A stretch of DNA of 16,707 nucleotides, taken from assembly GCA_034430555.1 (NCBI GenBank), contig DAOUEM010000128.1, forward strand, positions 1 through 16,707, given 5' to 3'. The notes under the pieces are model-generated. The model was not told where the DNA came from and ran no database searches. It saw only the letters and a list, made by a program, of their open reading frames with translations. The position numbers and the translations under genes were made by a program. This document shows, one piece after another, positions 1-6,632 of the stretch. Within the stretch, counting starts at the first letter, position 1; the number at the start of each line of letters is the position of its first letter. This DNA comes from DAOTXK01 sp034430555. Its GTDB lineage: Bacteria; Chloroflexota; Anaerolineae; Aggregatilineales; Ch27.

Positions 1-233
1 TGAAGCTCGCCATGATCAATCTGCATCAAAAGCTGCAGGCCTCCTCGCTGCAGGTCCGGTCGCTGCTCCAGGTCCATGACGAGCTGGTGCTGGAAGTCGC
101 CGAGGACGCAGTGGAAGAAGCCGGGGCGCTGGTTCGCGAGACGATGGAACAGGCCTTCACCCTGGATGCGCCACTCAAGGCCGATGCGCAGTACGGGTAC
201 AACTGGCTGGAGATGGAGCCGCTGGCCGGTTAA
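1..233 (+). CDS. polA: DNA polymerase I, C-terminal end (partial)
   Basis: This is the last ~77 codons of a gene that begins before the window; the reading frame is already open at base 3 and stops at TAA 231-233. The protein contains the family A polymerase motif C (LLQVHDELVLEV): the VHDE core carries a catalytic metal-binding Asp of the palm. The helix before it (MINLHQKLQ) and the C-terminal tail ending in YNWLEMEPLAG also fit PolA, where the tail sits at the very end of the palm/fingers domain. PolA fills gaps after Okazaki-fragment processing and in excision repair. Only the C-terminus is visible, so presence of the 5' nuclease and 3'-5' exonuclease domains cannot be judged. The gene downstream has its own promoter, so this looks like the end of a transcription unit. 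Confidence 0.93.
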   Translation, partial: KLAMINLHQKLQASSLQVRSLLQVHDELVLEVAEDAVEEAGALVRETMEQAFTLDAPLKADAQYGYNWLEMEPLAG

Positions 234-277
234 TGAAGCCACTCACGGCCGTGCCAGCCAAGCCGGGATCGGGCCGG

Positions 278-310
278 CGCTGATACCGGTCAGCGTTCGT
301 ATTGTTTTAT
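278..310 (+). terminator. weak hairpin after polA, possible terminator
   Basis: Arms CGCTGA (278-283) and TCAGCG (290-295) are perfect complements around a six-base loop, followed by a loosely T-rich stretch (TTCGTATTGTTTTAT). The stem is short and the T run is interrupted, so termination is possible but not certain. It sits in the right place, between the polA stop and the next promoter. Confidence 0.35.
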
Positions 311-312
311 GT

Positions 313-342
313 TTGTGATTTTCCGACATTTTTGTTTATAAT
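313..342 (+). promoter_or_regulatory. sigma70-like promoter for the solute-binding protein gene
   Basis: A perfect -10 box TATAAT lies at 337-342, and TTGTGA (4 of 6 to consensus) lies at 313-318 with an 18-base spacer. The whole stretch 297-350 is strikingly AT-rich against a GC-rich background. Transcription would begin near 349, giving a leader of about 230 bases. No other convincing promoter is seen between polA and the gene at 581. Confidence 0.75.
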
Positions 343-348
343 ATGTTT

Positions 349-369
349 TGTGTGAGTGATTGGCACACA
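349..369 (+). promoter_or_regulatory. inverted repeat at the predicted transcription start
   Basis: TGTGTG (349-354) and CACACA (364-369) form an interrupted palindrome around a nine-base centre, exactly where transcription should start. It could be a repressor operator or the first hairpin of the transcript. The spacing does not fit the CRP consensus TGTGA-N6-TCACA. Confidence 0.3.
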
Positions 370-371
370 TC

Positions 372-404
372 TGGTCAAGAAGGCATTTCCCAAATGCCAG
401 ACCA
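372..404 (+). other. stem-loop in the 5' leader
   Basis: GGCATTT (382-388) pairs with AAATGCC (392-398) around a CCC loop, and an outer helix TGGTC (372-376) / GACCA (400-404) can extend it. There is no T run after it, so it is not an intrinsic terminator. The ATG of the small leader ORF at 394 lies in the 3' arm. A second, weaker stem follows at 507-528 (TGCCGA / TCGGCA). Role unknown: mRNA protection or translational control are the obvious options. Confidence 0.45.
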
Positions 405-483
405 CAACCGCCACGCCAAAGCGGTAATCACGAACTTTACCACTTTAGTAGGAGAAGAAGACCAACGAAAGGAGCCAACGTAG
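394..483 (+). CDS. possible 29-residue leader ORF
   Basis: An ATG at 394 opens a 29-codon frame ending TAG 481-483, wholly inside the long leader of the solute-binding protein gene. The sequence AAGAAGG at 377-383 could act as a Shine-Dalgarno about ten bases upstream. The start codon lies in the 3' arm of the leader stem-loop, so its translation could depend on folding. The peptide (starting MPDHNRHAKAV, ending QRKEPT) matches nothing I recognise and has no run of a single amino acid as in amino-acid attenuators. An ORF this short can arise by chance; I list it only because of its placement. Confidence 0.22.
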   Translation: MPDHNRHAKAVITNFTTLVGEEDQRKEPT

Positions 484-529
484 CCGCCACGATTTTCGTC
501 CATGCTTGCCGAGGCAGTTAGGTCGGCAT

Positions 530-550
530 CCGCTAAAACTCCGCTAAAAC
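530..550 (+). repeat. tandem direct repeat in the leader
   Basis: CCGCTAAAAC occurs at 530-539 and again at 541-550, an 11-base period, shortly before the ribosome site of the solute-binding protein gene. About one helical turn apart, the copies could be a protein-binding site, or a replication slip. Confidence 0.6.
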
Positions 551-564
551 ATGCTTCCGCAATC

Positions 565-573
565 AAGGAGGAG
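565..573 (+). promoter_or_regulatory. strong ribosome binding site deciding the start at 581
   Basis: AAGGAGGAG sits seven bases before ATG 581. This near-perfect Shine-Dalgarno settles the start in favour of 581 over the in-frame ATG at 551, and puts the signal peptide directly at the N-terminus. Confidence 0.9.
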
Positions 574-580
574 CAACAGA

Positions 581-2329
581 ATGTCCAACCGTATTAAAGC
601 TCTGCCAGCCCTGATTCTGGTTCTTGCGATGGTCATCAGCATTGTCCCGGCCTTCGCACAGGGTGACGAACTGATCACGCACTACACGGCCGAACATGGC
701 GGCGCCCAGATTTCCACGCTGGATCCGCAGCTTGCAGAGGACAGTGTGTCGATCGACTTCCTAGAAAATCTTTTCCTGGGCTTGACCAATAATAACCCGC
801 TTACCACGGAGATCGAGCCAGAACTCGCCACCGACTGGGCGTTTGACCTCGATTCGCTGACCTGGACCTTCACCATCCGCGACGACGTGCCGTGGGTGCG
901 TTGGGATCCCGTGAGCGAAGAACTCACCGAGCTGCGCAAGGTCGTGGCCGGCGACTTCGTGACCGGCATTCGCCGCGCTTGCGACCCCAACAACACCTCA
1001 CTGTACGCCGAGACAGCTGCCTCCATGATTACAGGCTGCGCGGACGTCCTGGCCATGGACACCGCCGATGTCACGCCCGAATCCTTCGAGGTGGTCGGCG
1101 TGGCAGCGCCTGATGACACCACCCTGCAGATCACCCTGACCGGCACGATCGGCTACTTCTTCTCCTTTACCCCGACGTGGGTACTGCGCGCGGTCCCCGG
1201 CGAGATCATCGATGAATTCGGTGGCGGGTTCGAGAGCGAATGGACCGAAGCCGGCAACATCGTGACCAACGGCTCGTTCGTGCTGGACGAGTGGGAGCGC
1301 GGCGTGCGCCGCGTGCTGCTCCGCAACCCCCTGCTGCCGGAAGACCTGCAAGGCCCCGGCAACGTTGAGCGCGTGGTCGACCTGGTCGTCGAAGACGCGG
1401 GCACACTCTACGCCCTCTTCCAGGACAACCAGCTTGACTGGGCCGGCCTGCCCACCGCCGAGCAGCAGAACGTGCTGGCCGATCCGGAGCTGGCGCAGCA
1501 GGTTCGCCAGGTTTCCGACCTGGTGGTCTACTACCTGGCCTTCGGCCATGACAAACCCCCGTTTGACGACGTACATGTTCGCCGCGCCTTCAGCGCCGCC
1601 TTCAACCGCGAGCTGTTCGTGCAAGAGGTCATCAGCGGACGCGGCGTGCCGATGATGCACTGGACTCCGCCCGGCATGTTCGGCGCCGTGCCCGTTAACG
1701 AGGTCGGCATTGACGGCGAAGGCATCGGCTACGATCCTGAGTTCGCCCGCGAGCAGATGGACGCCGCCGGTTACCCCAACTGCGAAGGGTTCCCGGCTGT
1801 GAACATCGTGACCTACGCCAGCTGGGCTTCGTGGGCCGAGTACCTCCAGGCCGAGGTTGAGAACGTGTTGGGCTGCGACCCCAGCCTGTTCAGCATCGAG
1901 ACGCAGGAATTCTCCGTGCTGCTGCAGACCACTTCACCCGACACCCCCACCGAAGAGCGCCCCAACATGTGGTCGCTGGGCTGGGGCCCCGACTACGGCG
2001 ACGCCAACAACTGGGTGTTCGACGCCGGCCTGGCCTGCGAATCCGACAATAACTTCATGCGCCCCTGCACCGAGGTCGATGAGCTGATCACCGAAGCGCA
2101 GACCGAGATCGACCCCACCCGCCGTGCCGAACTGTACCGCGAAATCGAGGAAATGTTCTTCGGCTACGAAGGCGAATTCCCGATGATACCGCTCTACATG
2201 CGCGCGCCATACTACCAGCTGCGCCCGTGGCTGGACAAGCCGGTCGAGACCGACGGCCTGTACGGCGGCAGCCACTACGACTGGATCAGCATCGATCAGG
2301 ATATGCAGGCTGAAGCCCGCGGCGAGTAA
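581..2329 (+). CDS. ABC transporter substrate-binding protein, family 5 (oligopeptide type)
   Basis: The 582-residue product is a secreted solute-binding protein of the OppA/DppA-type (SBP_bac_5) family, which captures oligopeptides or related solutes outside the cell for an ABC importer. Residues 1-26 form a Sec signal peptide: K/R near the start, a hydrophobic core ALILVLAMVISIV, and a cleavage site after AFA. There is no lipobox Cys, so anchoring is not by lipid. Family features include TLDPQ near residue 47, the VAGDFVTGIRRACDP segment, the PFDDVHVRRAFSAAFNR segment (~327-343) typical of the family, and the WSLGWGPDYGDANNW stretch (~464-478). Six cysteines (134/153, 401/432, 486/496) fall in three close pairs that could form disulfides. 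No permease or ATPase gene is adjacent. A strong promoter, an excellent ribosome site and a strong terminator suggest high, monocistronic expression. Substrate cannot be told from sequence. Confidence 0.9.
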   Translation: MSNRIKALPALILVLAMVISIVPAFAQGDELITHYTAEHGGAQISTLDPQLAEDSVSIDFLENLFLGLTNNNPLTTEIEPELATDWAFDLDSLTWTFTIRDDVPWVRWDPVSEELTELRKVVAGDFVTGIRRACDPNNTSLYAETAASMITGCADVLAMDTADVTPESFEVVGVAAPDDTTLQITLTGTIGYFFSFTPTWVLRAVPGEIIDEFGGGFESEWTEAGNIVTNGSFVLDEWERGVRRVLLRNPLLPEDLQGPGNVERVVDLVVEDAGTLYALFQDNQLDWAGLPTAEQQNVLADPELAQQVRQVSDLVVYYLAFGHDKPPFDDVHVRRAFSAAFNRELFVQEVISGRGVPMMHWTPPGMFGAVPVNEVGIDGEGIGYDPEFAREQMDAAGYPNCEGFPAVNIVTYASWASWAEYLQAEVENVLGCDPSLFSIETQEFSVLLQTTSPDTPTEERPNMWSLGWGPDYGDANNWVFDAGLACESDNNFMRPCTEVDELITEAQTEIDPTRRAELYREIEEMFFGYEGEFPMIPLYMRAPYYQLRPWLDKPVETDGLYGGSHYDWISIDQDMQAEARGE

Positions 2330-2350
2330 TCCGCCCGCTGTCTTTGGCTG

Positions 2351-2371
2351 GTTTTCAGGCTAACTGAAAAC
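2351..2371 (+). other. 8-bp hairpin ahead of the terminator
   Basis: GTTTTCAG (2351-2358) and CTGAAAAC (2364-2371) are perfect complements around the loop GCTAA. It lies ten bases before the intrinsic terminator. It may protect the 3' end of the abundant upstream mRNA or simply be part of a tandem terminator. Confidence 0.45.
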
Positions 2372-2380
2372 ACGCAACGA

Positions 2381-2416
2381 CGCCCGGTGATTGACTCAAT
2401 CGCCGGGCGTTTTGTT
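2381..2416 (+). terminator. intrinsic (Rho-independent) terminator
   Basis: A 12-bp stem, CGCCCGGTGATT (2381-2392) with AATCGCCGGGCG (2398-2409), closes a five-base loop and contains one G-T wobble. It is followed directly by TTTTGTT. It ends the solute-binding protein transcript and separates it from argF. Confidence 0.9.
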
Positions 2417-2493
2417 GACCACTGCCGCCCCGACAATGTGCGCCCGGCCAGCCCCCCCCACCTGCGTACTGGCTTTCCCGGCGCGGGGGTCTA

Positions 2494-2502
2494 TGCTATA
2501 CT
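2494..2502 (+). promoter_or_regulatory. extended -10 promoter for argF
   Basis: TGC followed by TATACT (2497-2502) is an extended -10 element with 5 of 6 consensus bases. No good -35 is seen (TTTCCC at 2474-2479 is the best placed), which is common when the TGN extension is present. Transcription would start near 2509, about 48 bases before the argF ATG. Confidence 0.55.
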
Positions 2503-2556
2503 GGCCCTGCATTATTGGCCTGCTCTTTTCACGGAAAGACTGTTTGAATAGCAACC

Positions 2557-3486
2557 ATGAAACTATCGCATTACCTCGACATTGCTGACTGGCCCACGCA
2601 AGAACTCTGGGCGCTGCTGGAGCGTGCGATTTTCCTTAAACGCGAGTGGCAGAACGGCGGTAATCGCCCCATCCTGGCCGGTCAGGTCCTGGGCATGGTT
2701 TTTCAAAAACCGTCGCTGCGGACGCGGGTATCCTTTGAAGTCGGCATGAAGCATCTGGGCGGCGACGCGCTTTACCTGAGTCCGGCGGAAATCGGCCTGG
2801 GCAAGCGAGAGAGCATCGCCGATGTCGCCCGGGTGCTGTCCGGATACGTGCAGGGAATCATGGCCCGCGTCTTCGAGCACGAGCATGTCTTACAGTTGGC
2901 AGAACATGGCAGTGTCCCCGTCATCAACGGGTTGAGCGACTACAACCACCCCTGCCAGGCGCTGGCCGACTTCCTCACCATCTACGAGCATTTCGGTAAA
3001 TTGCAGGGTCTCAAGCTGGCCTATATCGGCGACGCCAATAACGTGGCGACATCCCTGCTGATGGCCGCTGCCAAACTGGGCGTGAGGTTCAGCATTGCCT
3101 CACCACCGGGTTATACGCTGCCGGCCGCCGTGATGGTTAAGGCCGCCCCGCTGGCCGAAGCCAGTCACATCACGATCGAAACGCACGAAGACCCGGCAGC
3201 CGCCGTAGTCGGCGCCCATATTGTCTACACCGATACCTGGGTCAGCATGGGCCAGGAACTTGAGGCCGAAGAGCGCCGGCCTTTATTCCAGCGGTTCCAG
3301 GTCAATGAAACACTGATGGAAAAGGCTGCACCCGGTGCGATGGCGATGCACTGCCTGCCCGCTCACCGCGGGGAGGAAATCACCGATGAGGTATGCGACG
3401 GCCCGCGTTCGCTGCTCTTCCCACAGGCCGAAAACCGCATGCATGCTCAGAAGGCCATTCTGGTGCGGCTGATGAGCGACCGTTAA
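2557..3486 (+). CDS. argF: ornithine carbamoyltransferase
   Basis: The 309-residue protein joins carbamoyl phosphate and ornithine to make citrulline in arginine synthesis (cytoplasmic trimer). All family motifs are present: the carbamoyl-phosphate loop KPSLRTR (51-57; family consensus STRTR), HPCQ (131-134), and HCLP (265-268). The loop DTWVSMG (226-232) is the ornithine-binding SMG signature and separates this enzyme from aspartate carbamoyltransferase. Length matches the family. The start at 2557 gives the usual short N-terminus; the Shine-Dalgarno is poor. No other arginine gene is nearby. The TPR gene follows after 34 bases with no terminator, so they are probably co-transcribed. OTCase is more likely than a putrescine or N-acetylornithine variant because of the intact SMG loop. 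Confidence 0.95.
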   Translation: MKLSHYLDIADWPTQELWALLERAIFLKREWQNGGNRPILAGQVLGMVFQKPSLRTRVSFEVGMKHLGGDALYLSPAEIGLGKRESIADVARVLSGYVQGIMARVFEHEHVLQLAEHGSVPVINGLSDYNHPCQALADFLTIYEHFGKLQGLKLAYIGDANNVATSLLMAAAKLGVRFSIASPPGYTLPAAVMVKAAPLAEASHITIETHEDPAAAVVGAHIVYTDTWVSMGQELEAEERRPLFQRFQVNETLMEKAAPGAMAMHCLPAHRGEEITDEVCDGPRSLLFPQAENRMHAQKAILVRLMSDR

Positions 3487-3520
3487 CTAGATCTGGCTTG
3501 TTCAGACGACGGATAACAAC

Positions 3521-5761
3521 ATGGCCGGAAATCGCGATATCTATAATAAGGCAATGGCCGCCGGTAACAGCGCCGCCTGGGACCAGCAGTGGGACAGAGC
3601 CATTGCGGCTTATGGCCGCGCCGTGCAGGAGTATCCAGAAGACCCGGAAGCGCATCGTAACCTGGGGCTGGCCTTATTGCAGGCACGCCGCCTGGAAGAA
3701 GCGCTGAAGGTCTACACGCGTGCCCACCAGCTGTCGCCGGATGATCCCATCCCGCTGGAAAAAAGCGCCGATGTGCTGGAGCGCATGGGCCGCCTGCGGG
3801 AAGCCGCGCAGCAATACGTCAAGGTGGCCGACATCTATATCGCCCAGCGTGACCTGGTGAAGGCCATCGGCAACTGGGAGCGCGCGACCCAGCTCACCAC
3901 CGGGCTGATCCAGATACATGCCAAGCTCGCCATGGCCTATGAACGCACCGGCGAGAGCAAAAAAGCCATCCGCGAATATCTGACCATGGCGTTCAACTTC
4001 CAGCGCATCAACGACACGGACAAAGCCATCCAGGCCGTGCAGCGCGCCCTCCGCCTGGATCGCGACAATGCCCAGGCGCTGAACACGCTCCAGGCCCTGC
4101 AATCCGGCACGTTGATGAAAGCCCCTCCAGTCGAGCAGCACCAGCCGGCCGCCCAGGAGCGCCAGGATGCATTCGACGCTACGCCGCACGATGCCGACCG
4201 GGAAGTCGGCGAAGCCGACCCGCGCGGACCGCTGGGCGAAGCAGAGGAAGCCGCTCTCACCGCCCTGGCCACCGCCGTTTTTGAGACCGGGGTGCTGGGC
4301 GAAGGCAGCACGTTTACCATCCAGGCCATTGAAATGCACCGCCAGGGCGAAGTCGAACCGGCCATCCAGTTGTACCAGCAGGCGCTCAACGCCCGTTTCA
4401 CGCATCCGGCCATCCACCTGAGCCTGGGTGCGCTGAAGCTCCAGTTAGGCAACCATGACGAGGTGATATCCCACTTCTCCCAGGCGGCGACCGATCCCAG
4501 GCTGGCTGCCGGGGCTAACCACGGTCTCGGGCAGTCCTATATGGCGGTGGGTAAACCCAAGGAAGCAGCTTCGCACCTGGTAGAAACACTGCGCCAGGTC
4601 GATCTCAATCTGGCCATCGACGATCATGAGCGCGAACAGTTAAACGCGGTGTACGACGGGCTTCAGTCCAGCATCTCCGGCGGCGACGAAGCCCAGCTTG
4701 GCGCAATGAACGAGCGATTCTTCAGCCTGCTCACCGGCGCGGACTGGAAACAGCGCGTCGCAGAGACACGGCGCCAGCTTGAAGAAACCGCCCGGGTAGA
4801 GGGCGCCAGCGGCATGGTCGAACAACTGGCGGAAGGCGGCGAAGAATTAACCGAAGCCGTGGCCAAGATCGACCGCTACATCCGCGAAGGGTATTTCACC
4901 CTGGCGATGGATGAAGCGCACTACGCCATTGAGATCGCCCCGACCTACCTGCCGGTGCACATTCGCATCGCCCAGATTATGCAGAAGGAAAACAGTCTGC
5001 AAGAGGCCATCAACAAATACCGGGTCGTGGCCGACACGTACATCATTCGCGACCAGACCGAACGCGCCTCGGCCATCCTCAACGAAGTGCTGGAGATCGC
5101 GCCGATGGACCTCCAGGTGCGCACCAGCCTGATCGAGATGCTGAAGAAAGAGGAGCGCTGGGAAGAAGTGCTCGACCAGTACATCGACATGGCCGACGCC
5201 TACTACCAACTCACCGATTTTGACAGCGCCAGGGAAACCTACGAGGAAGCGCACCGGCTGGCTGAACGACTCAACGCCCGCCCCGAGCAAATCATCCATA
5301 TTTTGCACCGCATTGCCGATATCGATGTCTCTCATCTGGACCAGCGGAAAGCGCTGCGCACTTACGAGCAGATCAAGGCAATGGCGCCGAATGACGAACG
5401 CACCCGCAAGGCCTTGATGGACCTGAACTACCGGCTTAACAACCGCGTGGAGGCCATCAAGGAGATGGACGAATTGATGAGGCTTTACGCCAAGCAGCGG
5501 CGACCGGACCTGATCGCACAGGTACTGGAAGAACAGGTAGCTCTGTATCCGGATGAAATGGCGCTCCGCTCGCGCCTGGCCGCGTTTTATGTGCACATGA
5601 AGCGCCGCGACGAAGCAGTCACGCAGTTAGATGCGCTGGGAGAGCTTCAGATTGATGCCGGATTACATGGTGCTGCCACCGAAACGATCCGGCAGATTGT
5701 AGCGCTTAATCCGCCGGGAGTTGACGATTACAAGCGTTTACTGAGCCAACTCGGGGGTTAG
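3521..5761 (+). CDS. large tetratricopeptide-repeat protein
   Basis: The 746-residue protein is built almost entirely from TPR helix pairs, a protein-protein interaction scaffold. A first block covers about residues 10-195 (for example the unit with AYGRAVQEYPEDPEAHRNLGLAL and its partner helix, then KVYTRAHQLSPDDP). A polar, Gln/Glu/Pro/Asp-rich linker spans about 195-262. A second, longer block runs from about 263 to the end, including AIQLYQQALN, AINKYRVVADTYI and EVLDQYIDMADAYYQL units. There is no signal peptide or membrane segment, so it should be cytoplasmic. It sits 34 bases after argF and 14 bases before cdaA, so a link with c-di-AMP synthesis is possible. The binding partner is unknown. 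The ATG at 3521 has only a weak ribosome site. Confidence 0.88.
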   Translation: MAGNRDIYNKAMAAGNSAAWDQQWDRAIAAYGRAVQEYPEDPEAHRNLGLALLQARRLEEALKVYTRAHQLSPDDPIPLEKSADVLERMGRLREAAQQYVKVADIYIAQRDLVKAIGNWERATQLTTGLIQIHAKLAMAYERTGESKKAIREYLTMAFNFQRINDTDKAIQAVQRALRLDRDNAQALNTLQALQSGTLMKAPPVEQHQPAAQERQDAFDATPHDADREVGEADPRGPLGEAEEAALTALATAVFETGVLGEGSTFTIQAIEMHRQGEVEPAIQLYQQALNARFTHPAIHLSLGALKLQLGNHDEVISHFSQAATDPRLAAGANHGLGQSYMAVGKPKEAASHLVETLRQVDLNLAIDDHEREQLNAVYDGLQSSISGGDEAQLGAMNERFFSLLTGADWKQRVAETRRQLEETARVEGASGMVEQLAEGGEELTEAVAKIDRYIREGYFTLAMDEAHYAIEIAPTYLPVHIRIAQIMQKENSLQEAINKYRVVADTYIIRDQTERASAILNEVLEIAPMDLQVRTSLIEMLKKEERWEEVLDQYIDMADAYYQLTDFDSARETYEEAHRLAERLNARPEQIIHILHRIADIDVSHLDQRKALRTYEQIKAMAPNDERTRKALMDLNYRLNNRVEAIKEMDELMRLYAKQRRPDLIAQVLEEQVALYPDEMALRSRLAAFYVHMKRRDEAVTQLDALGELQIDAGLHGAATETIRQIVALNPPGVDDYKRLLSQLGG

Positions 5762-5775
5762 GCACCCACCCGGCC

Positions 5776-6624
5776 ATGGAACTTCTTTGGGCCTTCGACA
5801 ATTTCAACCTGACATCCCTGCTGGATATCCTGCTGGTAGCAGCCCTTATCTTCGTGGCGAGCACGCTGATTCGCGGCACCCAGGCGGTATCGCTGCTGCG
5901 CGGCACGATGCTCGTGCTGTTTTTGATCGGGCTGTTTACCAGCGTCCTGCAACTGGTCGCCCTGCGCTGGATGCTGGGCCACGTGATCACTGCCGTTGCC
6001 ATCGCCATCCCGGTGATCTTCCAGCCAGAACTGCGCCGCGCCCTCACCCGGCTGGGCGGTGCGACGCTGTTCGGCCGCCAGCAGGCGCAGAGTCAGCAGC
6101 AGCATAACATCGAGCAGATCTGCGCCGCCGCCGATCGCCTGGCCGAGCGGCGGCACGGTGCGCTGATCGTGTTGGAGCGCACCAGCAGCTTGCAGGAGTA
6201 CATCAACACCGGGGTGATGCTGCACAGCGAGGTCACGCCCCAGATTCTGCTGACGATCTTCTGGCCAAAAACCGAGCTGCATGATGGCGCGGCCATCCTG
6301 TCCGGCAACCAGATCGCGGCAGCGGCCTGCGTGCTGCCCCTGTCATCGGGCCACCGCATCACCGACCGGAAGTTAGGAACCCGCCACCGCGCCGCGCTGG
6401 GTATCAGCGAAGTCAGCGATGCGATTTGCGTCGTCATCTCGGAAGAAACGGGCCAGATCTCGGTCACCAATGGCGGCCGCATGATCCGCCGCCTGGACAG
6501 CAACCGCCTGCGCACGATTTTGAGCGCCTTCTACGCTGATGACACCCGGCGGTCATCCCGCCGCTTCTGGAACCAATGGCCGCGTCAGGTCCGCAACCTG
6601 CTTAGCCGCCTGACTACGGAATAG
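5776..6624 (+). CDS. cdaA: diadenylate cyclase (c-di-AMP synthase), CdaA type
   Basis: The 282-residue enzyme condenses two ATP into cyclic di-AMP, a messenger controlling potassium, osmotic and cell-wall balance. The N-terminus has three predicted membrane helices (about residues 16-31, 38-62 and 66-82). The DAC catalytic domain follows at about 100-240, with the diagnostic DGA (170-172, in ELHDGAAI) and RHR (203-205, in GTRHRAALG) motifs plus the ISEETG segment (221-226). Length and layout match CdaA/YbbP rather than the DisA or CdaS classes. The gene lies 14 bases after the TPR gene and 8 bases before the YbbR-domain gene. cdaA-cdaR pairing is a known conserved arrangement, usually followed by glmM, which is missing here. 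Confidence 0.95.
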   Translation: MELLWAFDNFNLTSLLDILLVAALIFVASTLIRGTQAVSLLRGTMLVLFLIGLFTSVLQLVALRWMLGHVITAVAIAIPVIFQPELRRALTRLGGATLFGRQQAQSQQQHNIEQICAAADRLAERRHGALIVLERTSSLQEYINTGVMLHSEVTPQILLTIFWPKTELHDGAAILSGNQIAAAACVLPLSSGHRITDRKLGTRHRAALGISEVSDAICVVISEETGQISVTNGGRMIRRLDSNRLRTILSAFYADDTRRSSRRFWNQWPRQVRNLLSRLTTE

Positions 6625-6632
6625 CAAGTCTT

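Noticed and set aside
349..369. CRP-type cAMP receptor site at the solute-binding protein promoter
   Set aside because: The arms TGTGTG and CACACA are too far apart and out of register for TGTGA-N6-TCACA.
551..580. Upstream ATG giving a ten-residue longer solute-binding protein
   Set aside because: No ribosome site precedes it, while 581 has AAGGAGGAG at seven bases and places the signal peptide at the N-terminus.
998..1660. 220-codon minus-strand open frame opposite the solute-binding protein gene
   Set aside because: It lies wholly within a well-supported gene, has no recognisable motif, and is the kind of antisense frame expected in GC-rich coding DNA.
4847..5596. 249-codon minus-strand open frame opposite the TPR gene (and a similar one at 3674-4417)
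   Set aside because: Both are antisense to a clear repeat protein, show Val/Gly/His-rich composition typical of shadow frames, and have no promoter or ribosome site of their own.
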